Shown here: piece by piece, positions 26,539-33,642 of the stretch | How positions within the stretch are numbered: position 1 is the stretch's first letter | Layout of the letters: each line of letters opens with the position of its first letter | Assembly: GCF_042678385.1 (NCBI RefSeq) | Contig: NZ_JBHUDY010000001.1 | Coordinates: 2,356,001-2,420,000 of the forward strand | DNA length: 64,000 bases | Direction: 5' to 3' | Source: Sphingomonas_B tabacisoli | GTDB lineage: Bacteria; Pseudomonadota; Alphaproteobacteria; Sphingomonadales; Sphingomonadaceae | Made by a program: the position numbers and the translations under genes | The notes under the pieces: model-generated | The model's input: only the letters and a program-made list of their open reading frames with translations | What the model was told of the DNA's origin: nothing | Database searches by the model: none

Positions 26539-26577
26539 GGGATCGTTATGTTCAACCGCCGATACAACGAGCGTTCC

Positions 26578-26724
26578 ATGACTGAGAGCCGGTTCATCGC
26601 CGTCTCGACGCCTTCGCGCACGGAAGGCGTCGGCCGCGCGTTGCAGGTGGCTTTTCGCGACGGCTTCGAGCTGCCCGCGGAAATGCGCGCCGCCCTCGAC
26701 AAGCTCGAAGCGATCAGCCTTTAG
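26578..26724 (+). CDS. NepR-like micro-protein (putative second anti-sigma)
   Basis: 48 residues from the ATG at 26578; an in-frame ATG at 26548 would add 10. The C-terminal part VGRALQVAFRDGFELPAEM aligns by eye with NepR at 28709-28876, VGQALRSVYDEAIDEAIPPEM: VG-x-AL, an aromatic residue at the same place, then (L/I)P-x-EM and a closing leucine/lysine helix. NepR proteins sequester EcfG sigma factors. The gene is convergent with ecfG and their stop codons share bases 26722-26723. No characterised function is claimed; the similarity is my own alignment and would need a profile search. Confidence 0.55.
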   Translation: MTESRFIAVSTPSRTEGVGRALQVAFRDGFELPAEMRAALDKLEAISL

Positions 26725-27410
26725 CTGTCGTCGTCTTCCTGGTCAGGCTGTTCGCCAGCCAGGATTTCGACGTCGCGGCTCAGATCGTCGACCTGACCCA
26801 TGATCGTCTCGAGCGCGCCGCGGCCGCCATTGCCCGGGCTGTCGCGGCGTGAGGGGAGCGAACCTTCGGTCAGCAAAGCTTCGAGCGCGACGCGCCCGCG
26901 CGCAACGCGGCTCTTGATCGTGCCGACCGCGACGCCGCAAATCTCTGCCGCTTCTTCATAAGCGAAGCCGCCGGCGCCCACCAGAATCAGTGCCTCGCGC
27001 TGCGGCTGCGGCAAGTGCATGAGCGCGCGCTGCATGTCGGCGAGTTCGACATGGCGGTCCTGGCTGGCCGGCGCGGCGAGCAGCCGGTCGGCGGTCAGGT
27101 CGTCCCACTCGCCCTTGAAGCGCGCGCGGCGCATCTGGGAGAGATACAGGTTGCGCAGAATGATGAAGGTCCAGGCGCGCATGTTGGTGCCGGCCTGGAA
27201 GCGCTTGCGCGCCGCCCACGCCTTCAGCAGCGTTTCCTGGACGAGATCGTCGGCGGTGTCGCGGTTGCCGGACAAGGAACGGCCGAACGCGCGAAGATGC
27301 GGAATCACGAGCCCCAATTGCTCGCGGAATTCCTCATCCGACAGCGCCGCGTGGGGCACGGCGTTCGGTTCTTCTTCATGATCGACACGGCGGGCAGTGG
27401 CTTCGGCCAT
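26721..27410 (-). CDS. ecfG: EcfG-type extracytoplasmic function sigma factor
   Basis: 229 residues. Sigma region 2 (LRAFGRSLSGNRDTADDLVQETLLKAW, MRAWTFIILRNLYLSQMRR) and region 4 (MHLPQPQREALILVGAGGFAYEEAAEICGVAVGTIKSRVARGR) are complete. The extended C-terminus is acidic. This is the ECF15/EcfG group that runs the alphaproteobacterial general stress response under PhyR and NepR. AAGG lies 5 bp before the ATG. It sits 56 bp downstream of a 45-residue membrane protein and the two probably share the promoter at 27639-27663, giving positive autoregulation. Confidence 0.94.
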   Translation of the reverse strand: MAEATARRVDHEEEPNAVPHAALSDEEFREQLGLVIPHLRAFGRSLSGNRDTADDLVQETLLKAWAARKRFQAGTNMRAWTFIILRNLYLSQMRRARFKGEWDDLTADRLLAAPASQDRHVELADMQRALMHLPQPQREALILVGAGGFAYEEAAEICGVAVGTIKSRVARGRVALEALLTEGSLPSRRDSPGNGGRGALETIMGQVDDLSRDVEILAGEQPDQEDDDS

Positions 27411-27466
27411 TAGTACCTTGCGAGAATTTGGGACTTATCGTTCAGGCGGGATGTGTCGATCGCTGG

Positions 27467-27604
27467 TCACCGCCCAACGAAATAAGCGAGAATGAACCCC
27501 AATACGACCAGGACCAGAGCAGCGGAAAGAATATAGCGGACGACGCCCGGCTTCGACGCGGCCCGGGCCTCCGTCGCTGTCCGGTGGATTTCGTCGTCGG
27601 CCAT
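27467..27604 (-). CDS. 45-residue single-span membrane protein in the ecfG operon
   Basis: The minus strand encodes MADDEIHRTATEARAASKP, then a hydrophobic stretch of about 20 residues (RYILSAALVLVVLGFILAYF) and VGR. The polar N-terminus and single C-terminal helix suggest a small inner-membrane protein. AGGGG lies about 10 bp before the ATG. It stands directly behind an EcfG-type promoter and in front of ecfG, so it should be a stress-induced member of the general stress regulon. I know of no defined function. Confidence 0.75.
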   Translation of the reverse strand: MADDEIHRTATEARAASKPGVVRYILSAALVLVVLGFILAYFVGR

Positions 27605-27638
27605 TTCATTTCGCCCCTGCTACGGTCACGGCCAACAT

Positions 27639-27663
27639 AACGCCGCGACTCGTAGCAAGTTCC
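27639..27663 (-). promoter_or_regulatory. EcfG-type promoter for the micro-protein and ecfG
   Basis: On the minus strand: GGAAC (27663-27659), a 17-bp spacer, then GTT (27641-27639), preceded by C. This matches the published alphaproteobacterial EcfG pattern GGAAC-N16/17-GTT. It starts just after the phyR stop codon (27679) and points at the 45-residue gene, then ecfG. Confidence 0.8.
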
Positions 27664-27678
27664 GGCACCTGATTCAGG

Positions 27679-28479
27679 TCAGGCCGGAACGGTCGCGCGA
27701 TCGAAAAACAGCGCTTGCGCGATTGCCGCCTTCACCGTGGAGCGTTGGAACGGCTTGGTGATCAGGAAGGTCGGCTCGGGCCGTTCGCCGGTCAGCAGAC
27801 GCTCCGGGAACGCGGTGATGAAGATCACCGGCACCGAGAATTCGGCCAGAATGTCCTTCACCGCGTCGATGCCCGAGCTGTCGTCGGCCAATTGAATGTC
27901 GGCCAGCACCAGCCCCGGACGGCGCGCCTTGGCTTGCGATACGGCCTCGTCGCGCGTCACCGCGACACCCGTCACGTCATGGCCCAGATCGCGGACGATC
28001 GTTTCCAGATCCATCGCGATGATCGGCTCGTCCTCGATGATCAGCACTTCCGCGCGGGTCTGCTCCTCGATCTCCGCGAGCGCTTCCGACACCAGCCGGT
28101 CGACTTCGTCGGCCTCGGCCTCAATCAGATAGCCGGTGTCTTCCGGCGTGAAGCCTTCCATTGCGGTCAGCAGCAGCGCCTGGCGCGGCAGCGGCGTGAT
28201 GCGCGACAGCCGCGCGCGGGCGATCGCTTCATTGTCCGTGCCTTGGACGCTCGTCGGCTCATCGTCATTGGCGACGTTGACCGAGCTCCAGATCGCCTGG
28301 AACGTCTTATAGAGCCCCAACCGCGGATCGACGTCCCGCGGGAATTGGTCCGGCGCCTGCACGATCGCTTCCAGCGCGGCCTTCACATAGGAATCGCCGT
28401 GCTGCTGGCTGCCGGTAAGCGCGCGGGCGTAGCGGCGCAGGAAAGGAAGGTGGGGGGCCAGTTGTTGACCAAGCGACAT
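27679..28479 (-). CDS. phyR: PhyR, general stress response anti-anti-sigma regulator
   Basis: 266 residues. The N-terminal half is a sigma-like domain (LPFLRRYARALTGSQQHGDSYVKAALEA, ITPLPRQALLLTAMEGFTPEDTGYLI). The C-terminal half is a receiver: LIIEDEPIIAMDLE acidic pair, LVLADIQL phospho-acceptor Asp, PVIFITAFPERLLTGE and TKPF lysine. Phosphorylated PhyR binds NepR and frees EcfG. The start is MSLGQQLAPH at 28479 with AGGAG upstream; a longer in-frame start at 28518 is less likely. It is divergent from nepR across a near-symmetric EcfG promoter. Confidence 0.97.
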   Translation of the reverse strand: MSLGQQLAPHLPFLRRYARALTGSQQHGDSYVKAALEAIVQAPDQFPRDVDPRLGLYKTFQAIWSSVNVANDDEPTSVQGTDNEAIARARLSRITPLPRQALLLTAMEGFTPEDTGYLIEAEADEVDRLVSEALAEIEEQTRAEVLIIEDEPIIAMDLETIVRDLGHDVTGVAVTRDEAVSQAKARRPGLVLADIQLADDSSGIDAVKDILAEFSVPVIFITAFPERLLTGERPEPTFLITKPFQRSTVKAAIAQALFFDRATVPA

Positions 28480-28593
28480 GATCGGCGGGACTCCTGCAAG
28501 CTGATATGGCCCGTCCAATGGATCGGGTGTCGCGAGCTTGGCAAGCCCCCTCCCCCAAGCGCCGGACGGGATAAAAAAATCTGGCGCATGGGT

Positions 28594-28618
28594 GGAACAA
28601 ACGAAATGCTATTTTGTT
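28594..28618 (+). promoter_or_regulatory. EcfG-type promoter for nepR, nearly palindromic
   Basis: GGAAC (28594-28598), a 17-bp spacer and GTT (28616-28618), continuing GTTTC. Read on the minus strand the same 27 bp give GAAAC-N17-GTTCC, only one base off the -35 consensus and with an intact -10 GTT. It could therefore serve nepR-phyP rightward and phyR leftward. The leader to nepR would be about 80 nt. Confidence 0.8.
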
Positions 28619-28708
28619 TCACGTCCGGCGCTCGGGCGGCTATTAGCGCCCGCGCGGTCCATTTTTATTGGTCCTTGGGCATGTCGGCTTGGCCGGTTGT
28701 TGGGGGGT

Positions 28709-28876
28709 ATGTTGGTTTCGAACGCCAAGCGCAAAGTTGAACGGAAAGCTTCGAAGCCTGGAGAGGCCGGCGCACCGGACAGCAATGTCGGCCAGGCGCT
28801 GCGCTCCGTCTATGACGAGGCCATCGACGAAGCGATTCCGCCAGAGATGCTGGACCTCCTCGGCAAGCTCAAATAG
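28709..28876 (+). CDS. nepR: NepR, anti-sigma factor for EcfG
   Basis: 55 residues. A basic, disordered N-terminus (MLVSNAKRKVERKASKPGEA) leads into the two-helix NepR core VGQALRSVYDEAIDEAIPPEM and DLLGKLK. NepR holds EcfG until phosphorylated PhyR competes for it. The ATG at 28709 is preceded by a G-rich run. The stop lies 10 bp before the kinase gene, so nepR and the phyP-like gene are likely one transcript from the promoter at 28594. Confidence 0.93.
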   Translation: MLVSNAKRKVERKASKPGEAGAPDSNVGQALRSVYDEAIDEAIPPEMLDLLGKLK

Positions 28877-28886
28877 TTAGATCGTT

Positions 28887-30476
28887 ATGGCCAGCGCCGC
28901 CCCCGCGCGCGCGGTGACCGCGGGGATTGTCGACCGGTTTTCGCGGCTCTCCGCCGGAAGCCGCCTGATTTTCCTGCTGTCGTTCGCGCTCCTGCCCCTG
29001 GGGTTGCTGGCGATCATCGCCTCGCTGCAGATTTCCCGGAGCGCCGATCTGGAGCGCCGTGCCGCGGTGCGCATCGCCGCCAGCGAAAGCGCCCGACGGC
29101 TGGCCTCGGAACTCTCCGTCGACGTCACGGCGCTGCGTTCGGCCGTCAATCTGCTCGAGCGCGGCGCGGACGAAGCGGCAACCTGCGCGCGCACGCAAAG
29201 CGTGCTCGCCACCTCGTTCGACGAGCCGACCAGGTTCGCGATCGTCACGCGCGCCGGCCGGGCCGTGTGCGGGTCGCAAGAAGGCTGGACGGCGCGGCGG
29301 ACGCTCGCCCCGAGCGGCGATCTGTCCGCGTCGCTGGCACGTGACGGGCTGGTCGTCACCATCCCGGGCGACACGAAATCGTTTCTCGCCCTCGCCTATT
29401 ACCCGCGCGAGCCGCTTGCCCGCATCCTCCGGCCTGCAAGTTTCACGGCGCCGTACAGCCTGGTGATCGCGAGCGCGAACGGCTCGCTGCCGCTTATCGC
29501 AGACTTCAAGCCCGGCGCGCTGCAGCGGCGCGAAACGGTCACCACGCCGGTGCCCGGCATCCCGCTGTCGCTGATGATCGCTGTGCGCAGCGCGCCTTTC
29601 ACCCCGGCGGAAGTGCTGATGATGCTGCTGCCGCTGGCGATGTGGCTGGTGGCCGTGGCGATCGCCTGGATCGTGTTCAACCGGCTGGTGATCGGCCCGC
29701 TCGCCCAGCTTCGGACCAACATCGCCAGCTATCAGCCGGGCGAGATCGCCCAGCCGCTCAGGCGCATGACCATCCCCGCGCGCGAGATTCAGGAGCTCGG
29801 CGAGACCTTCCAGGCAATCAGCCGCACCGTCGCCGCGCACGAGGATGAGCTGGCCGCGGGCCTCCAGCGCCAAACCCGGCTCACGCGCGAAGTGCACCAC
29901 CGGGTGAAGAACAACCTCCAGGTCGTCTCCAGCCTTATCAATCTCCACGCGCGCGCCGCGCAGAGCCCGGAAGCGACGTCCGCCTATGCCTCGATCGGCC
30001 GGCGGGTCGACGCGCTCGCAGTGGTCCACCGCAATCATTATGCGGAGCTTGAGGAGAATCGCGGCGTCAATCTCCGCTCGCTGATCGGCGAGCTCACCGC
30101 CAATCTTCGCGCGACCGCGCCGGGAGAGGCGCAGCGGCTCGCGATCCTGATCGATGTCCCGGCCGTCTATGTCAGCCAGGACACCGCGATCCCGCTCGCT
30201 TTCCTTGCGACAGAGCTGATCGAGCTGGCAATGACGATCAATCCCGCCGCCTCGATCCGCGTATCGGTGATCGCCCAGCCCGAACCCGATCGCGCCTGCC
30301 TGATCGTCGGCTCGCCGGCGTTGAAGGACGCAGACCGGCTCCGCGAATTGCTGGCCGATCGCTATGGACGCGTCCTCGAGGGCCTCTCGCGGCAACTGCG
30401 CAGCCCGCTGGAGCGCGACACGGAGAGCGGCTCTTTCCAGGTCTGTTTTCCGCTCGCTCCCGATCCGCAAAAATAA
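28887..30476 (+). CDS. phyP: PhyP-like HisKA_2 sensor kinase/phosphatase with atypical ATPase domain
   Basis: 529 residues: a membrane helix (about 26-48), a periplasmic sensor region, a second helix (about 230-255), a HAMP-like linker, then REVHHRVKNNLQVVSSLINLHARAA, a HisKA_2 phosphoacceptor block with its His. The ATPase part is degenerate: where related kinases have an E-L-x-x-N-A N box, this protein reads TELIELAMTIN, and no clear GxGxG lid is visible. PhyP of Sphingomonas is known as a negative regulator acting on PhyR, probably as phosphatase; synteny with nepR supports that assignment here. Confidence 0.85.
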   Translation: MASAAPARAVTAGIVDRFSRLSAGSRLIFLLSFALLPLGLLAIIASLQISRSADLERRAAVRIAASESARRLASELSVDVTALRSAVNLLERGADEAATCARTQSVLATSFDEPTRFAIVTRAGRAVCGSQEGWTARRTLAPSGDLSASLARDGLVVTIPGDTKSFLALAYYPREPLARILRPASFTAPYSLVIASANGSLPLIADFKPGALQRRETVTTPVPGIPLSLMIAVRSAPFTPAEVLMMLLPLAMWLVAVAIAWIVFNRLVIGPLAQLRTNIASYQPGEIAQPLRRMTIPAREIQELGETFQAISRTVAAHEDELAAGLQRQTRLTREVHHRVKNNLQVVSSLINLHARAAQSPEATSAYASIGRRVDALAVVHRNHYAELEENRGVNLRSLIGELTANLRATAPGEAQRLAILIDVPAVYVSQDTAIPLAFLATELIELAMTINPAASIRVSVIAQPEPDRACLIVGSPALKDADRLRELLADRYGRVLEGLSRQLRSPLERDTESGSFQVCFPLAPDPQK

Positions 30477-30500
30477 TTCGAAAAAAATTTCGAAAAGGCT

Positions 30501-30525
30501 GGAACCCATTTCGTCCAGCCTCGTT
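30501..30525 (+). promoter_or_regulatory. EcfG-type promoter in front of a candidate sRNA
   Basis: GGAAC (30501-30505), a 17-bp spacer and GTT (30523-30525, preceded by C) is an exact match to GGAAC-N17-GTT. It lies 24 bp after the phyP-like stop. The first thing downstream is not an open frame but two stem-loops ending in a T-run at 30631. Confidence 0.82.
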
Positions 30526-30531
30526 ATGCAG

Positions 30532-30631
30532 TTCGGATAGTGACCTTTTGCCCCCCCGCTCTCGCTATCCAAGACAATGGGCCCGGACACGTCAGCCTCC
30601 CCCCGGTGACGTCTCCGGGCCCAAATTTTTT
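30532..30631 (+). ncRNA. GsrN-like EcfG-dependent small RNA (candidate)
   Basis: The predicted transcript is about 100 nt: the start is set about 7 bp after the GTT of the EcfG promoter, the end at the terminator T-run. Hairpin 1 pairs GGATAG (30535-30540) with CTATCC (30565-30570), exposing a loop with seven consecutive C residues. Hairpin 2 is the terminator, whose loop also carries CCTCCCCCC. No ribosome site plus frame is evident. GsrN of Caulobacter is a sigma-T-controlled sRNA next to the phyR-nepR-sigT locus, with a C-rich exposed loop and a terminator hairpin; location, promoter class, size and C-rich loops all agree. Sequence homology has not been tested. Confidence 0.65.
30579..30631 (+). 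terminator. Strong intrinsic terminator of the sRNA
   Basis: GGGCCCGGA (30579-30587) pairs with TCCGGGCCC (30614-30622). After one C-C mismatch, ACGTCA (30589-30594) pairs with TGACGT (30607-30612). The stem is followed by AAA and six T residues. Confidence 0.9.
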
Positions 30632-30738
30632 CCAGCCATTCTCTTTATTTACCTAGGTTTCTTTCGGACGCGGAACAGCCTTTGCGTTCGCGCATTGGAA
30701 GTTTCGCGCGCGGGTCGCGCCGAAACAGGAGACAGACA

Positions 30739-30873
30739 ATGGTTCGCAAAACGATCGCTCTGGCGTTGGTCGCCGGGTCGTTGCTCGTTGCAGGCTGCAA
30801 CACGGTCAGCGGCGCCGGCAAGGATCTTCAGTCGGCCAGCAAGGAAACGAAGGACGCGATCAACGGCAAGTAA
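30739..30873 (+). CDS. Entericidin A/B family small lipoprotein
   Basis: 44 residues: signal peptide KTIALALVAGSLLVAGC with lipobox LVAGC, then the short amphipathic tail NTVSGAGKDLQSASKETKD typical of the entericidin family. It is an outer-membrane lipoprotein; entericidins are linked to envelope stress, but the function is not firmly defined. AGGAGAC lies upstream of the ATG. It follows the sRNA terminator by about 108 bp and has its own start region. A GGAAC at 30672 lacks a GTT at the right distance, so I do not call an EcfG promoter for it. Confidence 0.9.
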   Translation: MVRKTIALALVAGSLLVAGCNTVSGAGKDLQSASKETKDAINGK

Positions 30874-30897
30874 GCCGCGCGTTTAGGACACTCGAAT

Positions 30898-31668
30898 TCA
30901 GGCCTCCTCGGCGATCGCCGGGGAGGCTTCCTTTTTGCGCCGCCGTTCGGTGAACCAGATCGCGATCAGCGCGAACTCGTAGAGCAGGATCAGCGGCACC
31001 GCGAGCAGGAGCTGAGAGAAGATGTCCGGCGGCGTCAGCACTGCCGCAATGATCGTCGCACCGACGATCGCGTAGCGCCGCCCGCTCACCAATTGCTTGC
31101 GGGTCACGATCCCGGCGCGCTCCATCAGCATCAGCAGCACCGGCGTCAGGAACGCCACGCCGAACCCGAACATGAATTTGGTGACAAAGCTCAAGTAATT
31201 GCCGACGCCCGGCAGCGCTTCCTGCTGCACGCCGCCGACATTGCCCTGATAGCCGAGCAGGAAATGCAGCGCGATCGGCATCGCCGCATAATAGGCAAGC
31301 GCCGCCCCCATCAGGAACAGCACCGGCGTCATCAGCAGGAACGGAAGCAGCGCTTCCTTTTCCTTGCGATACAGGCCCGGCGCGACGAACTGCCAGAGCT
31401 GCGTCGCCATAACCGGAAACGCGACCATGATCGCCGCGAAGAACGCGACCTTCACATTGACGAAGAACGCTTCGAAAATATCGGTGTAGATCAGCTTGCC
31501 CTGCCCCGCCTTCAGCAAGGGCTGGACCAGGAACGCGAAGATCGGCCGCGCGAAATACAGGCACACGCCGAACGCTGCCGCCAACGCTGCGAACGACCAG
31601 AGCAGCCGCCGCCTGAGCTCGATCAGATGCTCGAGCAGCGGCGCGCGCGTGTCGTCGATATCCTTCAC
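30898..31668 (-). CDS. tatC: Sec-independent protein translocase TatC
   Basis: 256 residues with six hydrophobic spans. The signature N-terminus APLLEHLIELRRRLL and the loop after helix 2, FPVMATQLWQFVAPGLYRKEK, are diagnostic. TatC recognises twin-arginine signals in the inner membrane. The ATG overlaps the tatB stop by 4 bp. A likely client, the RRYFLG-bearing dipeptidase at 49182-50300, is in this window. Confidence 0.97.
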   Translation of the reverse strand: MKDIDDTRAPLLEHLIELRRRLLWSFAALAAAFGVCLYFARPIFAFLVQPLLKAGQGKLIYTDIFEAFFVNVKVAFFAAIMVAFPVMATQLWQFVAPGLYRKEKEALLPFLLMTPVLFLMGAALAYYAAMPIALHFLLGYQGNVGGVQQEALPGVGNYLSFVTKFMFGFGVAFLTPVLLMLMERAGIVTRKQLVSGRRYAIVGATIIAAVLTPPDIFSQLLLAVPLILLYEFALIAIWFTERRRKKEASPAIAEEA

Positions 31669-32042
31669 CGTTCGCCCTCATGCTCGCCCGCGGCAGGCGG
31701 CGGCGCGGTCGGCGTCGGCTCGGGCAGCGGAAGCATCGGCGCGGAATCGCTCACCACCGTCGGCGCATCGTTCGTCGCCTCCGGCGGCCAGGAACCATCC
31801 GTCGCCGTCGGATGCTCGCGCATGATCCGCTCATTCTCCTCCGCCCACTTCTTTTCCATCTCGGCGAGCTCGGCCTCGCGGATCATGGAGTCGATGCCGG
31901 AGCGGAATTGGCGCGCGACGCCGCGGGCGCGCCCGACCCAATAGCCGAGCACGCGCATCGCCTTGGGCAAATCCTTGGGGCCGATCACAACCAGCGCAAC
32001 CACGGCGCACAGCAGCAACTCGGTCGGGGCAACGTCGAACAT
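31665..32042 (-). CDS. tatB: Sec-independent protein translocase TatB
   Basis: 125 residues from MFDVAPTELLL. One N-terminal helix, the hinge VIGPKDLPKAMRVLGYW and a long charged amphipathic region (RQFRSGIDSMIREAELAEMEKKWAEE) fit TatB. The tail is Pro-rich. Unusually, no tatA precedes it: upstream is the divergent hsp20 gene. TatA must be encoded elsewhere, or TatB may serve both roles. Confidence 0.92.
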   Translation of the reverse strand: MFDVAPTELLLCAVVALVVIGPKDLPKAMRVLGYWVGRARGVARQFRSGIDSMIREAELAEMEKKWAEENERIMREHPTATDGSWPPEATNDAPTVVSDSAPMLPLPEPTPTAPPPAAGEHEGER

Positions 32043-32218
32043 CGCGCCGCGTCTAGGCCATTTGGCGAACCGCAGGAAGGGGCTGGCAGGCTCTTGAAGC
32101 CGGATTCGGTCCACCTAAATTTCGCATGTCGGGCCGCCCGTTCGGGGGCTCGGCAGTGCAAATGGCGTCGCCTGACGGGGCGCCGAGGCATTCAATTTGC
32201 TCGAAAGGAGACTTTGAT

Positions 32219-32692
32219 ATGCGTAGCTTTGACTTGACCCCCTACCGCCGTTCGATGGTCGGCTTCGACCGTCTGTTCGACCTGCTCGAGAACAGCGCCC
32301 GCAGCGCTGCGCCGAGCGACAATTATCCGCCCTTCGATCTCGAACGCGTCGCCGACGATCGCTACCGGATCACGCTCGCCGTAGCCGGCTTCAAGAAGGA
32401 CGAGATCGATATCGTCGCCCAGCAGAATCTGCTGCTCGTCACCGGCAAGAAGGACACGGCCAATCAGGACCGGTCCAGCTTCCTCCACGTCGGCATCGCG
32501 AACCGCAGCTTCGAGCGCCGGTTCGAGCTCGCCGATTTCGTGCGGGTCGAAAATGCCGATCTCGCCGACGGCCTGCTCACCATCGAGCTGGTGCGCGAAA
32601 TCCCCGAGGCGATGAAGCCGCAGAAAATCTCGATCGGCGGCGGTGCGCCGTCGTCGGTCCGCGAAGAGAAGACGCTGGAGCACGCCGCTTAA
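32219..32692 (+). CDS. Small heat-shock protein, Hsp20/IbpA type
   Basis: 157 residues. The alpha-crystallin domain runs from about YPPFDLERVADDRYRITLAVAGF through SFLHVGIANRSFERRFELADFV and LTIELVREIPEAMKP, with the IbpA-like RxFxRxFxL strand. It acts as an ATP-independent holdase. AAGGAG is placed 7 bp before the ATG. Transcribed alone and divergent from tatB; a GC-rich bidirectional hairpin follows it. Confidence 0.96.
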   Translation: MRSFDLTPYRRSMVGFDRLFDLLENSARSAAPSDNYPPFDLERVADDRYRITLAVAGFKKDEIDIVAQQNLLLVTGKKDTANQDRSSFLHVGIANRSFERRFELADFVRVENADLADGLLTIELVREIPEAMKPQKISIGGGAPSSVREEKTLEHAA

Positions 32693-32715
32693 GGCGCGCC
32701 GCCGGCTAAATATTC

Positions 32716-32746
32716 GGGGCGGCCCACCCCCTGGTCGGGCCGCCCC
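32716..32746. terminator. Hairpin terminator between hsp20 and the Crp-type gene
   Basis: GGGGCGGCCC (32716-32725) and GGGCCGCCCC (32737-32746) form a perfect 10-bp stem with an 11-nt loop. The T-run is weak. It lies between two convergent genes. Confidence 0.65.
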
Positions 32747-32806
32747 TGTTGCTGGAAGAAGGTGATGATCTCCAGGCCGGGCGACAGGCCCGGGCCGGAA
32801 CGCCAG

Positions 32807-33487
32807 TTACTCGGCGGCCATCGCGATTTCTTCCAGAACCTCCTTGTTCAGGACGCGGACGCGTCCATGTTCCAGCGCGACCACCCCGGCATCCGCCCAG
32901 GCGCCAAGCTGGCGATTGATGTTTTCGCGGCTGATGCCCGCGAAAGCGCCGAGTTCGCTTTGGCTCAGCCGCAGCGCGACGCCTTCCGCCCCCGTCTGCA
33001 TCAGCCGCTGGAGCGAACGCGCCAGCCGAGGGCCTGAGGCGTAGGCGCGGTCGCTCTCAATCGTATTGTTCGCGTTCCTCAGGCGGCGCGCCATTTCGCG
33101 CAGCAGCCGCCATGCGACGCTCGGGTGCTTCTCCAGCACTTCGCGGAACGCCTTGGCGCCGAGTTTCAGATACTGGCCTTCGCCCACCGCCGTAACGCTC
33201 GCGGTGCGCTCGCCGCCGTCCAGCAGCGCGATCTCGCCGATGACGCTTCCCGGCTCCAGATAATCGAGGATGATCTCACGGCCGTTCGACGCGACCATGC
33301 TGACACGGATCGTGCCGTCGAGGAGGATGATGAGATAATCGCCGTGATCGCCCTGGTGCAGCAGCACGTCGCCCTTCTTCATCGGGAACAGGGTTGCCCG
33401 CTCCAGAAGGTCCTGCAGCTCCGTCGTGCCCCATGACGCAAGCAGCGCGCTTCGGGACATCATCTGCGACAATTGTTCGGCGTTCAT
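32807..33487 (-). CDS. Crp/Fnr family transcriptional regulator
   Basis: 226 residues. The N-terminal cyclic-nucleotide-binding barrel (FPMKKGDVLLHQGDHGDYLIILLDG, LEPGSVIGEIALLDGGERTASV) is followed by a C-terminal winged helix (LSQSELGAFAGISRENINRQLGAW). No Cys cluster of the Fnr type is present, so it is more like Crp or a cyclic-nucleotide-free relative. Two adjacent ATGs exist; the second (33487) has better spacing to GGGGAAG. Target genes are unknown. Confidence 0.92.
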   Translation of the reverse strand: MNAEQLSQMMSRSALLASWGTTELQDLLERATLFPMKKGDVLLHQGDHGDYLIILLDGTIRVSMVASNGREIILDYLEPGSVIGEIALLDGGERTASVTAVGEGQYLKLGAKAFREVLEKHPSVAWRLLREMARRLRNANNTIESDRAYASGPRLARSLQRLMQTGAEGVALRLSQSELGAFAGISRENINRQLGAWADAGVVALEHGRVRVLNKEVLEEIAMAAE

Positions 33488-33642
33488 CATCTTCCCCGGC
33501 CCAGCCCGATTTGACGCCTAAGCAACATACCGGGCTCTCGTTGCCCCGATTCGCGGCGGAGCGATGTGATCGCTGTCACAACCTCTCGCTGCGGGCGAAA
33601 TCTTCACGACTGAGTAAGCCATTTGCGCGACAAATATGCGCT

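Noticed and set aside
30672..30676. GGAAC ahead of the entericidin gene as an EcfG promoter
   Set aside because: No GTT lies 16-17 bp downstream; the bases there are ATT.
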